Assembly (NCBI RefSeq): GCF_021726475.1
Contig: NZ_JAKJRU010000001.1
Span: 434,001-498,000 of the forward strand
From: Pseudomonas oligotrophica
Lineage (GTDB): Bacteria > Pseudomonadota > Gammaproteobacteria > Pseudomonadales > Pseudomonadaceae
Length of the DNA stretch: 64,000 bases
Direction: 5' to 3'
How positions within the stretch are numbered: the stretch's first letter is position 1; every line of letters starts with the position of its first letter. The position numbers and the translations under genes are program-made. The notes under the pieces were generated by a model. That model ran no database searches. It was not told the origin of the DNA and saw only the letters and a list, made by a program, of their open reading frames with translations. This document shows positions 17,152-27,023 of the stretch, piece after piece.

Positions 17152-18957
17152 ATGAGCAAGAAAATCAGCGTTACCGATACCATCCTGCGTGATGCCCACC
17201 AGTCGCTGCTGGCGACCCGCATGCGTACCGAGGACATGCTGCCGATCTGCGACAAGCTCGACCGCGTCGGCTACTGGTCGCTGGAAGTCTGGGGTGGCGC
17301 GACCTTCGACGCCTGCGTGCGCTTCCTCAAGGAAGACCCCTGGGAGCGCCTGCGCCAGCTCAAGGCGGCACTGCCCAACACCCGCCTGCAGATGCTGCTG
17401 CGCGGGCAGAACCTCTTGGGCTACCGCCACTACAGCGACGACGTGGTCGAGGCGTTCGTCGCCAAGGCCGCGGAGAACGGCATCGACGTGTTCCGCATCT
17501 TCGACGCGATGAACGACGTGCGTAACCTGGAAACCGCCATCCGCGCGGTGAAGAAGGCCGGCAAGCACGCCCAGGGCACCATCGCCTACACCACCAGCCC
17601 GGTGCACACCGTCGAAGCCTTCGTCGAGCAGGGCCGGCAGATGGCGGCGATGGGCATCGACTCCATCGCCATCAAGGACATGGCCGGCCTCTTGACCCCC
17701 TTCGCCACCGGCGAGCTGGTCAAGGCGCTGAAGGCGGCGCTGCCCGAACTCGACGTGGTGGTGCACTCGCACGACACCGCCGGCGTGGCCAGCATGTGCC
17801 AGCTCAAGGCGGTGGAGAACGGCGCCGACCGCATCGACACCGCGATCTCCTCGATGGCCTGGGGCACCAGCCACCCGGGCACCGAGTCGATGGTCGCCGC
17901 GTTCAAGGGCACCCCGTACGACACCGGCCTGGACCTGGAACTGCTGCAGGAGATCGGCCTGTACTTCTACGCGGTGCGCAAGAAGTACCACCAGTTCGAG
18001 AGCGAATTCACCGGCGTCGATACCCGCGTGCAGGTCAACCAGGTGCCCGGCGGGATGATTTCCAACCTCGCCAACCAGCTCAAGGAGCAGGGCGCGCTGC
18101 ACCGCATGGACGAAGTGCTGGCCGAGATTCCCAAGGTGCGCAAGGACCTCGGCTACCCGCCGCTGGTCACCCCGACCTCGCAGATCGTCGGCACCCAGGC
18201 GTTCTTCAACGTGCTCGCCGGCGAGCGCTACAAGACCATCACCACCGAGGTGAAGTACTACCTGCAGGGCCGCTACGGCAAGGCGCCGGCGCCGGTCTGC
18301 GAGCGCCTGCGCTTCCTCGCCATCGGCAGCGAGGAGGTCATCGATTGCCGCCCGGCCGACCTGCTCCAGCCCGAGCTGGCCAAGCTGCGCAAGGAAATCG
18401 GCGAACTGGCCAAGAGCGAGGAGGACGTGCTGACCTACGCCATGTTCCCGGACATCGGCCGCAAGTTCCTCGAGGAGCGCGAAGCCGGCACCCTGCAGCC
18501 CGAAGTGCTGCTGCCGATGCCCGGCGTGGCCGCGGCGCCGGCCCAGGGCGGCGTGCCCACCGAGTTCGTCATCGACGTGCACGGCGAGAGCTACCGCGTC
18601 GACATCACCGGTGTCGGCGTCAAGGCCGAGGGCAAGCGCCACTTCTACCTGTCCATCGACGGCATGCCGGAAGAGGTGGTCTTCGAGCCGCTCAACGAGT
18701 TCGTCGGCGGCAGCGGCGGCGGCCGTCGCCAGGCCAGTGCGCCGGGCGACGTCAGCACCACCATGCCGGGCAACGTGGTCGACGTGCTGGTCAAGGAAGG
18801 CGACGTGGTCAAGGCCGGCCAGGCGGTGCTGGTCAGCGAGGCGATGAAGATGGAGACCGAGATCCAGGCACCGATCGCCGGCACCGTGAAGGCGGTTCAC
18901 GTCGGCAAAGGTGACCGGGTGAACCCGGGCGAAGTCTTGATAGAGATCGAGGCCTGA
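17152..18957 (+). CDS. pycB: Pyruvate carboxylase subunit B (carboxyltransferase with biotin carrier)
   Basis: A 601-residue protein, OadA-like. The N-terminal TIM-barrel carboxyltransferase has TDTILRDAHQSLLATRMRT and the metal-binding HSHDTAGV stretch. A linker and a C-terminal biotinyl domain follow, with the biotinylated Lys at about residue 566 in SEAMKMETE. It transfers CO2 from carboxybiotin to pyruvate. Although called oadA in many annotations, pairing with a biotin carboxylase and the absence of membrane OadB/OadG subunits indicate an ATP-driven anaplerotic enzyme. A strong terminator follows. Confidence 0.95.
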   Translation: MSKKISVTDTILRDAHQSLLATRMRTEDMLPICDKLDRVGYWSLEVWGGATFDACVRFLKEDPWERLRQLKAALPNTRLQMLLRGQNLLGYRHYSDDVVEAFVAKAAENGIDVFRIFDAMNDVRNLETAIRAVKKAGKHAQGTIAYTTSPVHTVEAFVEQGRQMAAMGIDSIAIKDMAGLLTPFATGELVKALKAALPELDVVVHSHDTAGVASMCQLKAVENGADRIDTAISSMAWGTSHPGTESMVAAFKGTPYDTGLDLELLQEIGLYFYAVRKKYHQFESEFTGVDTRVQVNQVPGGMISNLANQLKEQGALHRMDEVLAEIPKVRKDLGYPPLVTPTSQIVGTQAFFNVLAGERYKTITTEVKYYLQGRYGKAPAPVCERLRFLAIGSEEVIDCRPADLLQPELAKLRKEIGELAKSEEDVLTYAMFPDIGRKFLEEREAGTLQPEVLLPMPGVAAAPAQGGVPTEFVIDVHGESYRVDITGVGVKAEGKRHFYLSIDGMPEEVVFEPLNEFVGGSGGGRRQASAPGDVSTTMPGNVVDVLVKEGDVVKAGQAVLVSEAMKMETEIQAPIAGTVKAVHVGKGDRVNPGEVLIEIEA

Positions 18958-18974
18958 TTCCAAGAAAGTCCCTT

Positions 18975-18999
18975 GGGAGCCCTGGTGGCTCCCTTTTTT
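18975..18999 (+). terminator. Intrinsic terminator of pycA-pycB
   Basis: GGGAGCC (18975-18981) and GGCTCCC (18987-18993) form a 7-bp perfect stem with a 5-base loop, followed at once by six T. It lies 17 bases after the pycB stop. Confidence 0.92.
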
Positions 19000-19056
19000 C
19001 AGGCCGGATGAAGGCCAGGGAAGGTTGCCTTGCAATTTCGTCTAGCGGAGTGAGCG

Positions 19057-19998
19057 ATGGGAATCGACCCAGTCGTACTGTTCTTTGTCTTCGGCCTGCT
19101 GGCTGGGCTCGTCAAGAGCGAGCTGAAACTGCCACCGGCGCTCTACGAGACGCTGTCCATCGTGCTGTTGCTGGCCATCGGCCTGCACGGCGGCGTGGAA
19201 CTGGCCGAACAGGCCAGCGCCGCGCTGCTCGGCCAGTCGCTGCTGGTGCTGGGGCTGGGCATCGTGCTGCCGGTGATCGCCTTCGGCCTGCTGCGCGGGC
19301 TGCGCTTCGACCGCATCAACGCGGCGGCGGTGGCCGCGCACTACGGCTCGGTCAGCGCCGGTACCTTCGCCGTGGTGGTCGCCTACCTGGTGGCGCGCGA
19401 GGTGTTCTTCGAAAGCTACATGCCGCTGTTCGTGGCGATCCTCGAGATCCCGGCGATCCTGGTCGGCATCCTCCTGGCCAAGGGCGTGTCGAAGGACACC
19501 GACTGGAAGGAGCTGGGCCGCGAGATCTTCCTCGGCAAGAGCATCATGCTGCTGCTCGGCGGCCTGGTGATCGGCGCGATCGCCGGCAAGGAGGCGATCA
19601 AGCCGCTGGAGCCGCTGTACACCAGCATGTTCAAGCCGGTGCTGGCGTTCTTCCTGCTGGAGATGGGCCTGATCGCTTCCGGCCAGCTCGGTTCGCTCAA
19701 GCGCTATGGCATCAAGCTCGCCGCCTTCGCGCTGCTCATGCCGCTGCTCGGCGCGCTGGTCGGCGCGCTGCTGGCGCGTTTCATGGGGCTGTCGCTGGGC
19801 GGCACGGCGATGCTCGCCACGCTGTCGGCCAGCGCCTCCTACATCGCGGTGCCGGCGGCGATGCGCCTGGCGGTGCCGGAAGCCAACCCGTCGCTGTCGC
19901 TGACCGCGTCGCTCGGCATCACCTTCCCGTTCAACATCCTGATCGGCATCCCGCTGTACCTGGCCCTGGCCGAACAGCTGATCGCCTGGGGGTTCTGA
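19057..19998 (+). CDS. sbtA: SbtA-type sodium-dependent bicarbonate transporter
   Basis: A 313-residue membrane protein with about ten hydrophobic segments and the inverted-repeat layout of the SbtA family. MGIDPVVLFFVFGLLAGL, the LLLAIGLHGGVEL stretch and the SASASYIAVPAAMR segment late in the protein are family features. SbtA imports bicarbonate with sodium in cyanobacteria, and relatives occur in many proteobacteria. The partner gene sbtB begins one base after the stop. Substrate is inferred from family and partner; bicarbonate would serve the adjacent pyruvate carboxylase. Confidence 0.88.
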   Translation: MGIDPVVLFFVFGLLAGLVKSELKLPPALYETLSIVLLLAIGLHGGVELAEQASAALLGQSLLVLGLGIVLPVIAFGLLRGLRFDRINAAAVAAHYGSVSAGTFAVVVAYLVAREVFFESYMPLFVAILEIPAILVGILLAKGVSKDTDWKELGREIFLGKSIMLLLGGLVIGAIAGKEAIKPLEPLYTSMFKPVLAFFLLEMGLIASGQLGSLKRYGIKLAAFALLMPLLGALVGALLARFMGLSLGGTAMLATLSASASYIAVPAAMRLAVPEANPSLSLTASLGITFPFNILIGIPLYLALAEQLIAWGF

Positions 19999-19999
19999 C

Positions 20000-20302
20000 A
20001 TGCCCGTCCATACCCGCACCCTGCTCACCGTGATCTGCGAAGCCGCCCTGGAACACAAGCTGGAGGTCGACCTGCAGGCCCTCGGCGCGCCCGGCTGGAC
20101 GCTGTCGGACGCCCGCGGCAGCGGCAGCCGCGGCGTGCGCAGCGCCGGCTGGGACACCGAGGGCAACATCCGCCTGGAGGTGATCTGCAGCCGCGAGATC
20201 GCCGAGCGCATCGCCGAGCACCTGGCCCAGCGCTACTACGAGAACTTCGCCATGGTCTGCTACCTGGCCGAGGTCGAGGTGCTGCGCCCGGAGAAGTTCT
20301 GA
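20000..20302 (+). CDS. sbtB: SbtB-like PII-family regulator
   Basis: A 100-residue protein with the PII-like fold pattern: the beta strand LLTVICEAALEHKLEVDL, a T-loop (about residues 35-52, rich in Gly, Ser and Arg), the strand NIRLEVICSREIAERIAEHL, and an aromatic YYENFAMVCYLAEVEVL end. SbtB proteins bind cyclic AMP or adenylates and block SbtA through the T-loop. Coding directly after sbtA with a one-base gap implies a 1:1 operon. No C-terminal Cys-x-x-Cys redox loop is seen. Confidence 0.87.
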   Translation: MPVHTRTLLTVICEAALEHKLEVDLQALGAPGWTLSDARGSGSRGVRSAGWDTEGNIRLEVICSREIAERIAEHLAQRYYENFAMVCYLAEVEVLRPEKF

Positions 20303-20368
20303 GTCGCCTGTGATGGCCGGCGGACCCAGGGCGTCCACTTGCAGAACCAGGACCGATGGAGCTGCCTG

Positions 20369-21277
20369 ATGCAAGCCCTGCTTGAAGAAATACTCGACGA
20401 GGTGCGCCCGCTGCTCGGCCGCGGGCGCGTCGCCGACTACATCCCGGCGCTGGCCGACGTGGCGCCCGACCAGCTGGGCATCGCCGTGTGCAGCGCCGAG
20501 GGCGAGCTGTTCGCGGCCGGCGACGCGCGCACGCCGTTCTCGATCCAGAGCATCTCCAAGGTGTTCAGCCTGGTGCAGGCCATCGGCCACCGCGGCGAGT
20601 CGCTGTGGGAGCGCCTCGGCCACGAGCCCTCGGGGCAGCCGTTCAATTCGCTGGTGCAGCTGGAGTTCGAGCGCGGCCGGCCGCGCAACCCGTTCATCAA
20701 CGCCGGCGCCCTGGTGATCTGCGACATCAACCAGTCGCGCTTCGCCACCCCGGAGATCTCGCTGCGCGACTTCGTCCGCCACCTGTCCGGCAACCCGCAC
20801 GTCGTCTCGGATGCGCGGGTGGCCGAGTCCGAGTACCAGCACCGGGCGCGCAACGCGGCGATGGCCTACCTGATGCAGGCCTTCGGCAACTTCCACAACG
20901 ACGTCGAGGCGGTGCTGCGCAGCTATTTCCACCACTGCGCGCTGCGCATGAACTGCATCGACCTGGCCCGCGCCTTCGGCTTCCTCGCCCGCGACGGGCA
21001 CTGCCTGCAGAGCGGCGAGGCGGTGCTCACGCCGCGCCAGGCGCGCCAGGTCAACGCGATCATGGCCACCAGCGGCCTGTACGACGAGGCCGGCAACTTC
21101 GCCTACCGGGTCGGCCTGCCGGGCAAGAGCGGCGTCGGTGGCGGCATCGTCGCGGTGGTGCCGGGGCGCTTCAGCGTCTGCGTCTGGTCACCGGAACTCA
21201 ACGCCGCCGGCAACTCGCTGATCGGCATGGCGGCGCTGGAGGCGCTGTCGCAGCGCATCGACTGGTCGGTCTTCTGA
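20369..21277 (+). CDS. glsA: Glutaminase (serine-dependent, GlsA type)
   Basis: A 302-residue glutaminase that hydrolyses L-glutamine to glutamate and ammonia. The beta-lactamase-like Ser-x-x-Lys motif is in [12 protein letters not shown]; other family parts are [30 protein letters not shown] and [12 protein letters not shown]. The ATG with a GGAG site 7 bases upstream was chosen; the frame is open 30 bases higher without support. It lies 66 bases after sbtB and 69 before the carbonic anhydrase. Confidence 0.93.
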   Translation: MQALLEEILDEVRPLLGRGRVADYIPALADVAPDQLGIAVCSAEGELFAAGDARTPFSIQSISKVFSLVQAIGHRGESLWERLGHEPSGQPFNSLVQLEFERGRPRNPFINAGALVICDINQSRFATPEISLRDFVRHLSGNPHVVSDARVAESEYQHRARNAAMAYLMQAFGNFHNDVEAVLRSYFHHCALRMNCIDLARAFGFLARDGHCLQSGEAVLTPRQARQVNAIMATSGLYDEAGNFAYRVGLPGKSGVGGGIVAVVPGRFSVCVWSPELNAAGNSLIGMAALEALSQRIDWSVF

Positions 21278-21346
21278 TGCACGCGGTGTCCGGCCGTGCC
21301 GCCGCCGCGTCCCACCCTTTTGAATGAAGTCCTTGGAGAAACGAAC

Positions 21347-22048
21347 ATGAGCGATGACAAGACGAGCGAAACCGCGCAGCAGGCCCTCGACGCCATCGTC
21401 GGCGGGGTCAAGCGCTTTCGCGAGGAGGTCTATCCGCAACAGCGCGAGCTGTTCGAGAAGCTTGCCTTCGAGCAGAAGCCGCGGGCGATGTTCATCACCT
21501 GCGCCGACTCGCGGATCATTCCCGAGCTGATCACCCAGAGCTCGCCGGGCGACCTGTTCGTCACCCGCAACGTCGGCAACGTGGTGCCGCCCTACGGGCA
21601 GATGCTCGGCGGCGTCTCCACCGCGATCGAGTTCGCCGTGGTGGCGCTCGGCGTGCAGCACATCATCATCTGCGGGCATTCGGACTGCGGCGCGATGAAG
21701 GCGGTGCTCGACCCGGCCCCGCTGCAGCGCATGCCCACGGTCAAGGCCTGGCTGCGCCACGCCGAGGTCGCCCGGCACGTGGTGGAGGAGAACTGCGGCT
21801 GCGCCAACGAGCACACCCTGGGCATCCTCACCGAGGAGAACGTGGTCGCCCAGCTCGACCACCTGCGCACCCACCCGTCGGTCGCTGCGCGCCTGGCCAG
21901 CGGCCAGCTGTTCATCCACGGCTGGGTCTACAACATCGGCACCAGCGAGATCCGCGCCTATGATGCGCAGGCCGGCGCTTTCCGCCTGATCGGTGACGGC
22001 CCGCTGCCGATGGCCACGCCGCGCCCGCGCTACCAGCTGCGCGGCTGA
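21347..22048 (+). CDS. can: Beta-class carbonic anhydrase
   Basis: A 233-residue enzyme interconverting CO2 and bicarbonate. Zinc ligands are Cys52, His111 and Cys114, with the Asp54/Arg56 dyad in CADSR and the HSDCGAM motif. A GGAGA ribosome site precedes the ATG. Neighbours sbtAB and pycAB make a bicarbonate supply role plausible. It meets ansA tail to tail after 13 bases. Confidence 0.95.
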   Translation: MSDDKTSETAQQALDAIVGGVKRFREEVYPQQRELFEKLAFEQKPRAMFITCADSRIIPELITQSSPGDLFVTRNVGNVVPPYGQMLGGVSTAIEFAVVALGVQHIIICGHSDCGAMKAVLDPAPLQRMPTVKAWLRHAEVARHVVEENCGCANEHTLGILTEENVVAQLDHLRTHPSVAARLASGQLFIHGWVYNIGTSEIRAYDAQAGAFRLIGDGPLPMATPRPRYQLRG

Positions 22049-22061
22049 GCCAGGCGGACGC

Positions 22062-23048
22062 TCAGTCCGCCAGTTCGCCGCACAGGTCGCGGGCGAACAG
22101 GCGTTCGACCTCGGCCTGGGGCAGGCCCGCGCCGAGCAGGGCGAACAGCTTGCCCAGCGCGGCCTCGCGGGTCATGCCGCCGCCGTTGACCACGCCGGCC
22201 TGGCGCAGGCGGCTGCCGGTGGCATAGACGCCGAACTCGACGTGCCCGGCCGGGCACTGGCTGATCGCCGCCAGCACCACGCCGCGGCGATGGGCCGCCT
22301 CCAGCGCCGCGATGAAGGCGGCATCGCCCGATGGCCCGGTACCGCTGCCGTAGCATTCGAGCAGCAGCGCCTCGACGTCACCGGCCAGCAGCGCCTCGAC
22401 CTGCGCCGCGCCGACCCCCGGATACAGCGGCAGCAGCGCCACCGCGGCGTTGCGCCGTGGCGTGCGGTAGTCCGGTGCGAGCGCGGCGGCCGGTGCCGCC
22501 AGCCGCGGGCGAGCGGCCTCGGCGAAGGCATCGAAGGCCTCGCTGCGCAGCTTGCTGACCCGCGCGCCGTGCAGCAGCGCGCCGTTGAAGTACAGCTGCA
22601 CGCCCTGCACCAGACCGGCCTGCAGCGCGCGCATGGCGCCGAACAGGTTCGGCCAGGCGTCGCTGTTCGCGGCGCCGGCCGGGCGCATGGAGCCGGTCAG
22701 CAGCACCGGCGCCGGCAGGCCGAGCAGCAGGAACGACAGGGCCGCCGCGCTGTAGGCCAGGGTGTCGGTGCCGTGCAGCAGCAGCACGGCGTCACAGCCG
22801 TCGTGCTCGACCGCCGCGCGGATGATTTCGGCCATCTGCAGCCAGTGGCGCGGCTGCATGTCGGCGCTGTCCAGCGGCGGCAGCATCTCGCGGAACGTCC
22901 AGTCCGGCAGGGGCGCGCGTTCCTCGGCCTGGCGCTCGCGCAGCCGCGCCTCGAAACCGGAGGCGGGCATCAGCCCGCTGGCGCTCTGCTGCATGCCGAT
23001 GGTGCCGCCGGTATAGAGCACCAGCAGCCGTTGGGGAGAATGCTTCAC
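22062..23048 (-). CDS. ansA: L-asparaginase (type I, cytoplasmic)
   Basis: A 328-residue asparaginase hydrolysing L-asparagine to aspartate and ammonia. The first catalytic Thr is in LYTGGTIGM near residue 13, and the second motif is LLHGTDTLAY. LLTGSMRPAG is also conserved. No signal peptide is present, which fits the low-affinity cytoplasmic type. The neighbouring aspartase and amino acid transporters place it in acidic amino acid catabolism. Confidence 0.93.
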   Translation of the reverse strand: MKHSPQRLLVLYTGGTIGMQQSASGLMPASGFEARLRERQAEERAPLPDWTFREMLPPLDSADMQPRHWLQMAEIIRAAVEHDGCDAVLLLHGTDTLAYSAAALSFLLLGLPAPVLLTGSMRPAGAANSDAWPNLFGAMRALQAGLVQGVQLYFNGALLHGARVSKLRSEAFDAFAEAARPRLAAPAAALAPDYRTPRRNAAVALLPLYPGVGAAQVEALLAGDVEALLLECYGSGTGPSGDAAFIAALEAAHRRGVVLAAISQCPAGHVEFGVYATGSRLRQAGVVNGGGMTREAALGKLFALLGAGLPQAEVERLFARDLCGELAD

Positions 23049-23199
23049 GCGCAGTCCTCACTCGCGCGGCGCAGGGCCGCAGGGTTGGGAAGGGGGCTTG
23101 GCGCAAGGCCGTTGCCGCTCCGGCGCGGCGCGCGCGAAGCGGAACAGACCCTAGCGGTTTTCCTGGCCGGGGCCAAGGCGAGCGGCGGCCCGGCAGGCT

Positions 23200-23219
23200 G
23201 CCCGGCGCAGGCGCCGGGC
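23200..23219. terminator. Possible hairpin after the AGCS symporter gene
   Basis: GCCCGGCGC and GCGCCGGGC form a 9-bp inverted repeat with a two-base centre, just downstream of the minus-strand symporter gene and upstream of ansA. No T run follows on either strand, so a termination role is only suggested by place. Confidence 0.35.
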
Positions 23220-23228
23220 ATGACGGGC

Positions 23229-24671
<1,443 letters not shown>

Positions 24672-24784
24672 GGCAATGTTCACCTTTTTGTCTTTGTTGT
24701 GTGCAGGGCCCGAGGTGGCGGGCCGCGCGAGGCTGCGATGGTCGACCAGCGACGGCACGCCGGACAATTTCGCAGCTGGCCGCG

Positions 24785-24819
24785 AAGTGACGCGACCTGA
24801 TGCTATAGTGGCGTCACTT
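24785..24819. promoter_or_regulatory. Inverted-repeat operator between the AGCS gene and its XRE regulator
   Basis: AAGTGACGC (24785-24793) and GCGTCACTT (24811-24819) are perfect 9-bp inverted arms separated by 17 bases. A -10-like TATAGT (24804-24809) lies between the arms and points toward the XRE gene. Binding of the regulator here would cover the promoter. Symmetry is certain; the binding protein is inferred. Confidence 0.6.
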
Positions 24820-24842
24820 GCGCCAGTTCTGCCGAGCCCGCC

Positions 24843-25661
24843 ATGACCTCCCACCTCGCCGAAAACCTCAAGCTGCTGTGCTGCCACTACCGCTCGATCG
24901 CCGAGGTCTGCCGGCGCCTGGCGATCAACCGCGCACAGTTCAACAAGTACCTGGGCGGGCAGAGCCGGCCGACGCCGTACAACCTCAAGCGCATCGGCGA
25001 CTTCTTCGGTGTCGAGGGCTACGAGCTGGAGCTGCCGCCCGAGCAGTTCGCCCAGCTGGTCGGCGCGCGCCACCCGGAAGTACAGGCCGGGCCGCGCACC
25101 GATCCGCTGCTGGCGCTGCTGCAGCCGCTGCGCGAGCACGCCGCCAGCCTGGCGCGCTACTGCGGCTACTACTTCGAATACGCCAACTGCATGTCGGTGC
25201 CCGGCAGCGTGCTGGTCTCGCTGGTGCAGCTGCGCGAGGAGGGCGGTCAGTTCCTGTTCGAGCGCCAGGAGCGCCAGGAGCGCGCCAGCCCGACCCGCGG
25301 CCAGGCCGAGGACTGGGTGCGCTGCCGCTACCTGGGCGCGGCGTTCGGCCTGCAGGACCGGCTGTTCCTGATCGACTACGAGTCGCTGACGCTCAACGAG
25401 ATGAGCCAGACCATCCTCATTCCCAGCTTCAAGAGCCGCATCACCCGGCTCAACGGGCTGAAGACCGGGGTCTCCTCCGGCGACCGCCGCACCCCGGCCT
25501 GCACCCGCGTGGTCTGGGAATACCTGGGCAAGGAGATCAACCGCGTCAGCGCCTATCGCCAGGTGATGCTCTACGCCCCGGACGACCCGCGCATCGACGC
25601 CGAGATCCGTGAGCGCCTGGCGACGCCGCACGTGGAGAGCGGGCTGTTCCAGATCGAATAG
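24843..25661 (+). CDS. XRE-family transcriptional regulator
   Basis: A 272-residue protein. The first ~65 residues form a helix-turn-helix (IAEVCRRLAINRAQFNKYLGG, then NLKRIGDFFGV) of the XRE/Cro type. The remaining ~200 residues form a domain I cannot name, with an aromatic Tyr-Cys-Gly-Tyr-Tyr-Phe-Glu-Tyr patch and several strands, possibly a ligand sensor. It diverges from the AGCS symporter gene, and converges on the dicarboxylate symporter gene 12 bases away. Control of the symporter is likely from the arrangement. Confidence 0.82.
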   Translation: MTSHLAENLKLLCCHYRSIAEVCRRLAINRAQFNKYLGGQSRPTPYNLKRIGDFFGVEGYELELPPEQFAQLVGARHPEVQAGPRTDPLLALLQPLREHAASLARYCGYYFEYANCMSVPGSVLVSLVQLREEGGQFLFERQERQERASPTRGQAEDWVRCRYLGAAFGLQDRLFLIDYESLTLNEMSQTILIPSFKSRITRLNGLKTGVSSGDRRTPACTRVVWEYLGKEINRVSAYRQVMLYAPDDPRIDAEIRERLATPHVESGLFQIE

Positions 25662-25673
25662 CCCGCCGCTGCG

Positions 25674-26933
25674 TCACTCCTTGTTGCTGCTGTCGTACAC
25701 CGCGCGGTCGAGTTCCTGCTCGCTGCGCCCGACCAGCGTGGTGGTCATCAGGTCGCCGGCGACGTTCACCGTGGTGCGCGCCATGTCGAGGATGCGGTCG
25801 ATCCCGGCGATCAGCGCCACGCCTTCCAGCGGCAGGCCGGCGGCGCTGAGCACCAGGCCGAGCATGATCAGCCCGGCGCCGGGGATGCCGGCGGTGCCGA
25901 TGGAGGCCAGCGTCGCGGTGAGGATGATCATCGCGTACTGGCCGGCGCCCAGCTCGATGCCGAAGGCCTGGGCGATGAACAGCGCCAGCACGCCCTGGTA
26001 GATCGCCGTGCCGTCCATGTTGATGGTGGCGCCCACCGGTAGCACGAAGCCGGCCACGCCTTCGGACACGCCGAGGTTCTTGCGTGCACATTCGATGGAC
26101 ACCGGCAGCGTGCCGGAGCTGCTCGAGGTGCTGAAGGCCACCGCCAGCGCCGGCGCGATGCCCTGGAAGAAACGCAGCGGATTGAGCCGCCCGAGCAGGC
26201 CGAGCAGCCCGCCGTAGACCAGCAGCACATGGGTGATGCTGGCGAGGTAGATCACCCCGATCACGCCGGCCAGCGGCAGCAGCACCTCGGCGCCGTGGCT
26301 GCCGACCACGCCGGCGGTCAGGGCGAACACGCCGATCGGCGCGACGCGCATCACCAGGTCGGTGAGCTTGTAGAAGGTCTCGGCCAGCGCATCGAACAGG
26401 CGCACCGCGGGCGCCGCGCGTTCGCCGACCAGGTTGATGCTCACGCCCAGGGCGATGGCGAAGACGATGATCTGCAGGATGTTGCCCTCGGCAAAGGCAG
26501 TGACCGGGTTGGCCGGCACCAGGCCGACCAGGATCGACACCAGCGAGGGCGCCTGCTTGGCCTGCTCATTGCCACTGGCGAGCATGTTCATCCCTTCGCC
26601 CGGGCTGAACAGCGCGCCGAACAGCAGGCCGATGCTCACCGCGAAGGCGGTGGTCACCAGGTAGATGGCGATGGTTTTCAGGCTGATGCGGCCGAGCTTG
26701 GCGCTGTCGTGCATCGAGGTGATGCCGGCCACCAGCGAGACGAACACCAGCGGCACGATGAGCATCTTGATCGCATTGAGGAACAGCGTACCGATCGGCG
26801 CCAGTGTCTGCGCGCCTTCACCGAAGGCCATGCCGGCGGCGGCGCCGAGGGCCAGGCCGAGAAGGATCTGCTGCCAGAGCGGCAGGCGGACGAGCAGGCG
26901 CAGGGGTGCGGAGAGGGTGGTACTCGGGGTCAT
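25674..26933 (-). CDS. Dicarboxylate/acidic amino acid:cation symporter (DAACS family)
   Basis: A 419-residue transporter of the GltP/GltT/DctA family. Signatures include MLIVPLVFVSLVAGI, the serine-rich re-entrant loop STSSSSGTLPVS, the VGATINMDGTAIYQG helix and the Asp-rich RILDMARTTVNV segment near the end, which contains the substrate and sodium sites. The RILDMARTTVNVAGD part favours amino acids (Glu, Asp or Ser) over C4 dicarboxylates. Nearby aspartase and asparaginase support aspartate or glutamate uptake. Confidence 0.9.
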   Translation of the reverse strand: MTPSTTLSAPLRLLVRLPLWQQILLGLALGAAAGMAFGEGAQTLAPIGTLFLNAIKMLIVPLVFVSLVAGITSMHDSAKLGRISLKTIAIYLVTTAFAVSIGLLFGALFSPGEGMNMLASGNEQAKQAPSLVSILVGLVPANPVTAFAEGNILQIIVFAIALGVSINLVGERAAPAVRLFDALAETFYKLTDLVMRVAPIGVFALTAGVVGSHGAEVLLPLAGVIGVIYLASITHVLLVYGGLLGLLGRLNPLRFFQGIAPALAVAFSTSSSSGTLPVSIECARKNLGVSEGVAGFVLPVGATINMDGTAIYQGVLALFIAQAFGIELGAGQYAMIILTATLASIGTAGIPGAGLIMLGLVLSAAGLPLEGVALIAGIDRILDMARTTVNVAGDLMTTTLVGRSEQELDRAVYDSSNKE

Positions 26934-27023
26934 GGGGCTTCCTGTTTGTTTTTATTGTGCGAACGGGCCGCACGCGCGGCCCGGCAAGCGAGCGCCCGGC
27001 GGCTGGCCGGGCGCAGAGGGGGG

